Below the pieces are notes generated by a model. The model was not told the DNA's origin. It made no database searches and worked only from the letters and a program-made list of their open reading frames with translations. A stretch of 6,908 nucleotides of DNA from an uncultured delta proteobacterium (GTDB lineage: Bacteria > Myxococcota_A > Bradymonadia > REDH01), in assembly GCA_903873545.1 (NCBI GenBank), contig CAIQPA010000585.1, forward strand, positions 1 to 6,908, given 5' to 3'. Each line of letters opens with the position of its first letter. Within the stretch, counting starts at the first letter, position 1. The translations under genes and the position numbers were made by a program. Shown here piece by piece: positions 1-5,700 of the stretch.

Positions 1-468
1 GAGCGGGTGGTGGAGGTGCGCGAGCGGCTCATGCGGCTGCTCGACACCGCGGAGAACATGCGGGTGGAGGTGGAGGCCTACCAGCTGCTCGACCAGTGTC
101 TGCCGCCCGTCGAACCGGTGGAGCTATCGGAGGTGGCGGAGCGGGAGGGCGACGGCATCCTCTACGACAGCGAGGCGCCCGTCTCGTCGCTGCTCTACGC
201 CTGCCTCGCGCTCGGCGTCGATGTGAAGCTGGACTACTTCTCCAAGGAGCGGGGCGAGATGAACACCCGGGTGGTCACGCCCCACCGCATCGTGGCGGAG
301 ACCTACCTGCAGGCCTTCTGCCATGCGCGGAAGGAGGAGCGGACCTTTCGGCTGCAGCGGATTACCCGGTGCGTCCCCATCGGAGGCAGGCCCAAGCGGG
401 TCGCGCCGCCTCCGCCGCCTGCAGAGGAGAGCCCGCTGGAGCAGCTCTCGCTGCTCGACTTCGACTAG
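1..468 (+). CDS. WYL-domain protein, C-terminal part (5' end outside window)
   Basis: The frame is open to the first base, so this is the last 155 residues of a longer protein. The GTG at 7 is merely an internal codon that could act as a start. Residues about 74-121 read like a WYL domain: KLDYFS, then GEMNTRVVTPHRI, then TYLQAFCHARKEERTFRLQRI. This matches the family pattern of a beta-rich core with a conserved ERTFRLDRI-like end. The family's Trp-Tyr-Leu signature is Thr-Tyr-Leu here. WYL domains are known as ligand- or nucleic-acid-sensing modules attached to HTH regulators, helicases and nucleases; the partner domain cannot be seen. After the domain come a basic and proline-rich stretch (PPPPP at 136-140) and the terminal peptide QLSLLDFD, which resembles a beta-sliding-clamp-binding motif. 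That would suit a DNA repair or replication enzyme rather than a plain transcription factor (inference). It converges on the next gene with overlapping stop codons. Confidence 0.8.
   Translation, partial: ERVVEVRERLMRLLDTAENMRVEVEAYQLLDQCLPPVEPVELSEVAEREGDGILYDSEAPVSSLLYACLALGVDVKLDYFSKERGEMNTRVVTPHRIVAETYLQAFCHARKEERTFRLQRITRCVPIGGRPKRVAPPPPPAEESPLEQLSLLDFD
442..456 (+). other. Candidate beta-clamp-binding peptide QLSLL at protein C-terminus
   Basis: These codons (cag ctc tcg ctg ctc) encode Q-L-S-L-L, three residues before the end of the WYL protein. It follows a flexible Pro/Glu-rich linker. The known bacterial clamp-binding consensus is QL(S/D)LF, with Leu tolerated at the last position. 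A terminal location after a disordered linker is typical for clamp clients. The match is short and could arise by chance. Confidence 0.45.
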
Positions 469-761
469 CGGTCTTCCCAGCCGCGGGCGAAGAGCACCGG
501 CTGCGTCCAGGAGCGGGCTCCGGAGTCTGGCGTGTCGCAGAGCGTGGGCTCGGAGCAGGTGAACCACATGGTGTTGGCGCGGCTCTCGGGACCTTCGAGC
601 TCCCAGTGGGAGGGAACGCCGCGCCGTCCGCAGTGGGGGCAGCTGCCCTCGCAGAGGCCGCGGGCGGCGAAGTGGCTGAAACGGATCTCCACCTCCACCT
701 GGCCGGAACCGTCGACCCGCTGGATGATGAGATTTTCGCTGCGATGGAGAGCAGACTTCAC
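465..761 (-). CDS. Small Cys-rich zinc-ribbon-like hypothetical protein
   Basis: This is a 98-residue protein if it starts at GTG 761. Third positions on this strand are overwhelmingly G/C, whereas the opposite-strand frames give Ser/Arg-rich translations, so I take this strand as coding. Cysteines are C37, C41, C44 (in SCPHCG), C69 and C75. A CPxCG knuckle plus a second pair about 25 residues later suggests one zinc-ribbon-like site. The segment before it (VEVEIRFSHFAARGLCEG) looks like a beta-strand region. I do not recognise the family and assign no function. The start is uncertain: in-frame alternatives are TTG 779 and GTG 809, none with a clear ribosome-binding site. I chose 761 because the extension overlaps a small hairpin (784-802) and has weaker codon bias. 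It lies downstream of the TetR gene on the same strand, possibly cotranscribed, and ends inside the same CTAG as the WYL gene. Confidence 0.65.
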   Translation of the reverse strand: MKSALHRSENLIIQRVDGSGQVEVEIRFSHFAARGLCEGSCPHCGRRGVPSHWELEGPESRANTMWFTCSEPTLCDTPDSGARSWTQPVLFARGWEDR

Positions 762-783
762 GGTGCGCCGCGTTAGCAAGGGA

Positions 784-802
784 GACCCGTAGGATGCGGG
801 TC
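784..802. other. Small inverted repeat between tetR and the zinc-ribbon gene
   Basis: GACCCG (784-789) and CGGGTC (797-802) form a 6-bp perfect stem with a 7-nt loop. On the minus strand it lies 24 bases past the TetR stop codon. No T-tract follows on that strand (TCTCCC), so a classical intrinsic terminator is not supported. It may be a weak transcript-stabilising or attenuating hairpin, or chance in GC-rich DNA. Confidence 0.3.
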
Positions 803-825
803 GGCGCACAAAGGTGCGGCGCGGG

Positions 826-1449
826 TCAGCGCTTGCGGCTGCGCGGCGCGGTGGGCTTGGCGGGGGCTTCGACCACGGGCGGCGCTTCGGCGGGGGCGCG
901 CTCGCCGAGGATGAGCTGGATGGCGGCGAGGTAGCCGTTGCGGAAGGCGTCGGAGCGGATGTCGCTCGCGGTGACCAGCTCTGCCACCTGGGGGAGGGTC
1001 CAGGGGAAGGCGGCCATGCTCATGCAGGCGAGGGTGACGAAGGGGCGGAGGGCCGGGTCGGCGACCCAGGTGGCCCGCTCGACCATCTGCTGGAAGTGGG
1101 CGCGTCGCTCGTCGGCGAACTCGCAGCCGGTGGCGGAGAGCCGCTCCCAGAGCATCATGCGGATCCAGTTTTCGTCGGCACCCATGTTGGCAAAGCCGGC
1201 TGCTACCATCTCGGCGGGGCCGCCTGCCATGTTGCGGAGGCGCTCGCCCCGTTCGACGAGTCCGCGGCGGAAGACGGCGTGGCGGAGCCCCTCTTTGCTT
1301 CCGAAGTAGTGATAGAGGAGCTGCTTGTTGCATCCTGCGAGACGGGCGATGCGGTCGACGCGCGAGCCTGCGAAGCCGTGTTCGGCGAACTCCGCGGCCG
1401 CAGCATCGAGGATGCGCTCCGGTGTGGTCTCTGCTTCGGATGATGCCAT
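826..1449 (-). CDS. TetR-family transcriptional repressor, probable regulator of the divergent efflux operon
   Basis: A 207-residue protein of typical TetR length. The N-terminal DNA-binding domain spans about residues 10-55: RILDAAAAEFAEHGF, then the helix-turn-helix GSRVDRIARLAGCNKQLLYHYF, then GSKEGL, which is the classic TetR signature. A Cys (C40) stands where Val is usual. Residues 60-180 are the helical ligand and dimerisation domain, with an MLWERLSATG...ERRAHFQQMVERA segment. The tail (183-207) is Ala/Pro-rich and ends in a basic SRKR, an unusual add-on. The ATG at 1449 is preceded by AGGGG (1461-1457) at 7-nt spacing, a good ribosome-binding site. It is transcribed away from an RND adaptor-permease operon across a 123-bp region holding an inverted repeat. 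In many efflux loci the divergent TetR protein represses both sides until a pump substrate binds; that role is inferred here from position. Confidence 0.93.
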   Translation of the reverse strand: MASSEAETTPERILDAAAAEFAEHGFAGSRVDRIARLAGCNKQLLYHYFGSKEGLRHAVFRRGLVERGERLRNMAGGPAEMVAAGFANMGADENWIRMMLWERLSATGCEFADERRAHFQQMVERATWVADPALRPFVTLACMSMAAFPWTLPQVAELVTASDIRSDAFRNGYLAAIQLILGERAPAEAPPVVEAPAKPTAPRSRKR

Positions 1450-1450
1450 G

Positions 1451-1470
1451 TGTGCGCCCCTACACGCACA
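1451..1470 (-). promoter_or_regulatory. tetR leader: ribosome-binding site within a hairpin loop
   Basis: On the minus strand TGTGCG (1470-1465) pairs with CGCACA (1456-1451) around an 8-nt loop TGTAGGGG. The loop holds the Shine-Dalgarno-like AGGGG. The hairpin ends two bases before the tetR ATG. If transcribed it could tune translation of the repressor, either by presenting the site in a loop or by hindering ribosome entry. The stem is only 6 bp, so function is tentative. Confidence 0.35.
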
Positions 1471-1483
1471 ACGGTGTGACCGT
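1471..1483. promoter_or_regulatory. Accessory inverted repeat ACGGT-GTG-ACCGT in the divergent region
   Basis: Perfect 5-bp arms (1471-1475 and 1479-1483) lie around GTG, immediately abutting and overlapping by two bases the larger inverted repeat at 1482-1499. It could be part of an extended or second operator. Short arms make chance occurrence plausible. Confidence 0.3.
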
Positions 1484-1499
1484 CAACCAACCGGTTGAC
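1482..1499. promoter_or_regulatory. Candidate TetR operator, inverted repeat GTCAACC-AACC-GGTTGAC
   Basis: Seven-base perfect arms are separated by AACC, and the core CAACCGGTTG (1488-1497) is itself a perfect 10-bp palindrome. The size and position match the usual operator layout of TetR regulators with a divergent target operon. The right arm overlaps the TTGACA -35 hexamer of the rightward promoter, so bound repressor would block RNA polymerase. The left arm gives TTGAC on the opposite strand. Recognition by the adjacent TetR is inferred. Confidence 0.6.
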
Positions 1500-1523
1500 A
1501 CCCCTTTGGACCAACATTACGCA
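1495..1523 (+). promoter_or_regulatory. Candidate sigma-70-type promoter of the efflux operon
   Basis: A perfect -35 hexamer TTGACA lies at 1495-1500. Seventeen bases later is TACGCA (1518-1523), a poor -10, with TTACGC one base upstream as an alternative. The start codon of the adaptor follows about 50 bases later. The -35 overlaps the inverted repeat at 1482-1499, consistent with repression. The weak -10 keeps confidence moderate. Confidence 0.4.
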
Positions 1524-1572
1524 GCGCGCCAAACTCGGAGCCTCGGGCTCTCTCCTTTGAAGATGGCAGCGC

Positions 1573-2757
1573 ATGAACGGCAGAATCACTCTCGCTTCGC
1601 TCCTTTGTCTGGTCTCCCTCTCCGCCTGCTCGAAGCCGGCCGCACCCGCCGTCAATGAGCCAGCCGCGGAGGCCGCGAGCACGACCGCCTCGGTCGCCAC
1701 GGTCGCTGTGACCGAGCGTGAGTTCGCGGAGTATGTGATGGTGACGGGCGAAGTGGAGCCGGCGCGCTCGACGATGGTGGCTGCCAACGCGACGGGCCGC
1801 ATCTTGGAGATGCTGGTGGACCGGGGCGACAGCGTGAAGGCGGGCGACCCGATCGCCAAGCTCGATGCCCGTCAGGCGAGCCGGAACCTCGATGCGGTGA
1901 AGGTGCAGCGGCAGCTCGCCAGCACCCAGTCGGCGCAGGCCGACCGTGAGTGCGCGCGTGCCGAGGAGCTCCACAAGGAGGGGGTCATCGCCACGGCCGA
2001 TGTGCAGCAGGCCGACGCCCGCTGCGAGGCGGCTCGCCTGTCTGTGAAGGCGGCAGAGGCGCAGGCCAGCATCATCGACATCGCCGTGGGCGACGCGGTG
2101 GTTCGTGCTCCGTTTGATGGCATCGTCTCCAAGCAGATGACCGACGAGGGCTCCTTTGTGCAGCCGCCGAGCCCGGTGATTGAGCTGCAGCAGATTGACC
2201 CGGTCACGGTGGTGCTTCAGGTGCCGGCCGTGCATGTGGGCCTCATCGCGATGGGGCAGTCGGTGGGCATCGAGCTCCCCGACATGGTTGAGCTTGGCCG
2301 CCTTGCCGGCACGGTGACCCGGATCGCCCCGTCGCTCACCCGCGACACCCGGGCGCTCGTGGTGGAGGTGTCGCTCCCCAACCCCGACAACAAGCTCCGC
2401 GGCGGCCTCTTTGCCCGCGGCCAGATTGAGGTGGGCCGCAAGAAGTCGCTCGCCATCCCAGCGACAGCGGTGGTGGACCGTGAAGACCGGCTCCGCTTCT
2501 ACGAGGTGCGGGGCAGCGTGGCCTATCAGTACATTCTGGACCGGATGGAGCCGCAGGATGGCTTCTACCGGGCGCCGGCAGCGCTCGCTGCAGGTTCGCA
2601 GGTGGTCTCGGAGCCCGCGCCCTCGCTTCGGGATGGCGCCACGGTGAAGACGGGCGGCGCGCCCGCGGCAGCAGCTCCGGCAGCTCCGGCGGCTCCGGCA
2701 GCTCCGGCGGCTCCGGCAGCTCCGGCAGCCAAGACGACCGACGGGTCGGGGAAGTAG
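1573..2757 (+). CDS. RND efflux periplasmic adaptor (membrane fusion protein), lipoprotein
   Basis: A 394-residue HlyD/AcrA-type adaptor that bridges an RND pump to its outer-membrane channel. The start is fixed by an in-frame TGA at 1558-1560. Residues 1-19 are a lipoprotein signal ending in lipobox L16-S17-A18-C19, so C19 should be acylated. Half a lipoyl domain lies at about 71-98 (GRILEMLVDRGDSVKAGDPI), then an alpha-helical hairpin at about 100-172, then the second lipoyl half (VVRAPFDGIVS, about 176-186). A beta-barrel follows at about 205-280 and the membrane-proximal domain after it. At the hairpin tip the TolC-docking motif RxxxLxxxxxxS is present as R129, L133 and A140, with Ser replaced by Ala. 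C127 and C151 sit symmetrically on the two hairpin helices. The tail (367-386) is an (Ala-Ala-Pro)n repeat. No clear ribosome-binding site is visible (weak GAAG at 1559-1562). It shares an operon with the permease, only 3 bases away. The substrate is not readable. Confidence 0.95.
   Translation: MNGRITLASLLCLVSLSACSKPAAPAVNEPAAEAASTTASVATVAVTEREFAEYVMVTGEVEPARSTMVAANATGRILEMLVDRGDSVKAGDPIAKLDARQASRNLDAVKVQRQLASTQSAQADRECARAEELHKEGVIATADVQQADARCEAARLSVKAAEAQASIIDIAVGDAVVRAPFDGIVSKQMTDEGSFVQPPSPVIELQQIDPVTVVLQVPAVHVGLIAMGQSVGIELPDMVELGRLAGTVTRIAPSLTRDTRALVVEVSLPNPDNKLRGGLFARGQIEVGRKKSLAIPATAVVDREDRLRFYEVRGSVAYQYILDRMEPQDGFYRAPAALAAGSQVVSEPAPSLRDGATVKTGGAPAAAAPAAPAAPAAPAAPAAPAAKTTDGSGK
2671..2730 (+). 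repeat. 9-bp tandem repeat encoding an Ala-Ala-Pro tail
   Basis: Six copies of GC(A/G)GCTCCG (2671-2724) are followed by a partial GCAGCC. The third base of the first codon alternates: A, A, G, A, G, A. An 18-bp higher-order unit is therefore visible, suggesting expansion by slippage or unequal exchange. Each unit keeps the frame and adds Ala-Ala-Pro to the adaptor's C-terminus, so copy number may vary between strains without disrupting the gene. The product is a likely extended, flexible periplasmic tail. Confidence 0.9.
2748..2754 (+). promoter_or_regulatory. Ribosome-binding site of the permease-OMF fusion gene
   Basis: GGGGAAG lies inside the last codons of the adaptor, six bases before ATG 2761. 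It supports this start and independent or coupled initiation after the adaptor's TAG at 2755-2757. The upstream frame is closed by that TAG, so no longer start is possible. Confidence 0.6.
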
Positions 2758-2760
2758 CCC

Positions 2761-5700
2761 ATGCAATGGCTCGCAGAAGTCTGTGTACGGCGCCCCGTCT
2801 TTGCGGTGGTGCTCTCGTTGGTCCTCACCGTTCTTGGCTTCGGCGCCTATCGGAAGCTGGGCGTTGACCGTTTCCCCAACATCGACCTCCCCTTCGTCGC
2901 CATCCAGACCGTCCTTCCCGGCGGTTCGGCGACCGACATGGAGACGGAGGTAACCGACCGCATCGAGGCGGCCGTCAACACCATCGGCGGCATCAAGGAG
3001 CTTCGCTCGACCTCGGCGGAGGGCATCTCGCTGGTCTACGTGGGCTTCGAGCTCGAGAAGAGCGTCGACGGCGCCGCACAGGAGGTGCGCGACAAGGTTG
3101 CGACCATCCTCCGCGACCTGCCCGAAGGGACCAAGGCGCCGGTCGTCATCAAGGCCGACCCGGGCGCAGCGCCCATCATCTATGTGGGTGTGAAGGGCGA
3201 CGGCTTTGAGCCGGCAGAGCTGGCCGACCTGACGGAGCGGCTGGTGGTCCGGCGGCTCGAGGCGGTCAATGGCGTGGGTGAGGCCCGGCTGCTGGGTGCC
3301 CGCGAGCGCGAGTTCCAGGTCATCGTCGACCCGCTGCGGCTGCTCGACTTCAACATCTCTGCGCCCGAGGTGGCGAACGCAATCGCGACGCAGAACCTGA
3401 CCATGCCCGGCGGTCGTGCCGAGATGGGCGCCTCGGATGCGACGGTGCGGGTCATCGGCCGCGCGGTGGATGCAGACGAGCTGGGCAACATATCCATCCG
3501 CGAGGTGAACAACCGAATTGTGCGGCTGCGGGATGTGGCGCGCGTTGTCGAGGCGACGGCGGAGCCGGAGGGTGTGGCCTCATTCAACAGCGATCCCATC
3601 CAGCTGGTGGTCATCCGGAAGCAGTCGGGCACCAACACGGTGGCGATCGCCGAGAAGATCCGCGAGACGCTGGAGGATGTGAACGCGACGCTGCCGAAGG
3701 GGATGACGGTTACGATCCTCCGGGATGAGTCGGTGCTCATCAAGACGAGCACCGATGCGGTCACGGAGCACCTTATCCTGGGCTCGTTGCTGGCGGCGCT
3801 GGTGGTCTTGGTCTTCCTGGGTAACTTCCGGAGCACGCTCATTGCGGCGGTCGCGATCCCCATCTCGGTCATCGCCACCTTCGCGCTGATGCAGATGGTG
3901 GGCTACACGCTCAACCTGATCACGCTGCTGGCGCTGGCGCTGGCGGTCGGCATCGTCATCGACGACGCCATCGTCGTGCTCGAGAACATCTGGCGGTTCA
4001 TCGAAGAGAAGCGGATGAAGCCGATGCAGGCTGCGGTCGAGGCGACCGAAGAGATTGGCATGGCGGTGCTTGCGACGACCATCTCGCTGGTGGCGGTCTT
4101 CATCCCGATCGCCTTCATCGCAGGCATCCCGGGCCGCTTCCTGGCGAGCTTCGGCATCACGATGAGCTTCTCGATTATCGTCTCGCTCTTTGTCAGTTTC
4201 ACCCTCACCCCGATGCTGGCCTCGCGGTGGTTGAAGCTGCCGAAGGAGGGACACAAGAAGAGCGGCCTCGAGCGACTGGTCGACCTCTTCTACCGGCCGA
4301 TTGAGCGGGTCTATATGGTCATGCTCCGCTTCGCGATGCGGTTCCGCTGGCTGGTGATGCTCGCCTCGTTGGCGACGCTGCTGTCGGTCCCCTACATCGC
4401 CAAGCACACCTCCAAGGGCTTCCTGCCGCGCAACGACACGGCCCGCTTCGACGTGGCTGTGCGGGCGCCGGAGGGCTCCTCGATCGCGCAGACCGAGATC
4501 TATGCCGAGCGGATTGCGGCGGAGATTCGGAAGCTGGACCATGTGCGCTACACGATGACGACGATTGGTGAGGACGAGGCGCGGACGAGCAACCTGGCTC
4601 ACATCTACGTGCAGCTCACGCGGCCGTCGGAGCGTCCGATGGCGCAGGACGAGATGATGGGCGTGGTGCGCGACCAGGTGCTGTCGAAGGTGCCGAAGGA
4701 GATTCGGGCCACCTGCAACGAGGTGCCGGAGATCAGCGGCGGCGGCCAGAGCGCTGCGGCCTTCCAGTATATGTTTGGCGGGCCGAACCTGGAGACGCTG
4801 GAGGCCTACGTGACCCGCATCACGGCCAAGCTCCAGCAGTATCCTGGGGCGGTTGACCTCGACACCACGATGGTCGCTCCCCGCCCCGAGATTGAGGCGC
4901 GGATTGACCGTGACCGGGCTGCAGACATGGGCGTGCGGACCCGCGACATTGCGGCGGCGCTCAACCTGCTGGTGGGCGGCACGGTGGTCTCGAACATGTC
5001 GGTGGATGGCGAGACAGTCGATGTGCGGCTGCGGGCCGAGCCCAACTATCGGGCCGATGCGAAGTCGATGTCGCTGCTGACGGTGCCCTCGGTGACGGGA
5101 CGGCCGGTGCGGCTCAGCGATGTGGTGGAGATGGAGCAGGGTGCGGGCGCGACGCAGATCAACCGGGTGTCGCGGCAGCGGCAGGTGACGGTGATGGCCA
5201 ACCCGGCGCCGGGCTTCTCGGATGGCGACATCCGCGACCGGCTCGAGGCGATCATGAAGGAGGACCCGATGCCGGACGGCGTCTTCGCGATGCCGACGGG
5301 TCGGACGCGCGAGATGAAGGCGGTTGGCGAGAGCTTCGTGACCGGCCTGCTGCTGGCGATGATCTTCGTCTATCTGGTGCTCGCTGCCCAGTTCGAGTCT
5401 TGGGTGCTCCCCATCTCGATCATCTCGTCGCTTCCGCTCACCCTGCCCTTCGCCATGATCTCGGTGAACGTGCTCGGACAGTCGCTCGACATGTTCAGCA
5501 TGCTCGGCATCTTCGTGCTCTTCGGCGTGGTGAAGAAGAACGGCATTCTACAGGTGGACCACACCGAGACCTTACGACGACACGGGATGCCGCGCGCAGA
5601 GGCGATTCTGCAGGCGAATCGGGACCGATTGCGACCGATTCTCATGACGACCATCGCCTTTGTGGCGGGCATGATTCCGCTCATCACCGCCTCGGGCGAA

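Noticed and set aside
96..776. 226-codon plus-strand frame overlapping the WYL gene and the zinc-ribbon gene
   Set aside because: Out of frame with the WYL gene, with an Arg/Gly/Ala-rich composition and no motif. Codon bias supports the other two frames.
784..802. Intrinsic terminator after tetR
   Set aside because: The hairpin has only a 6-bp stem and no T-tract on the relevant strand, so I list it only as a small inverted repeat.
814..1443. Plus-strand frame opposite tetR (209 codons)
   Set aside because: Gly/Ala/Glu-rich shadow. The minus strand encodes an unambiguous TetR protein with its own ribosome-binding site.
1483..2766. 427-codon minus-strand frame opposite the adaptor
   Set aside because: Low-complexity Arg/His/Gly-rich translation, including the antisense of the Ala-Ala-Pro repeat. 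The plus strand has an unmistakable adaptor.
3928..3945. CTGGCG repeated three times in the permease TM4 region
   Set aside because: It encodes Leu-Ala repeats expected of a transmembrane helix with biased codons; no evidence of a functional repeat.
3580..4602. 340-codon minus-strand frame opposite the permease
   Set aside because: Asp/Arg/His/Gln-rich, without domains, antisense to RND core sequence.
5627..5641. Short direct repeat around GACCGATT and GACCGATT near R956
   Set aside because: It is explained by the conserved RDRLRP protein motif and codon choice; no sign of a recombination or insertion site.
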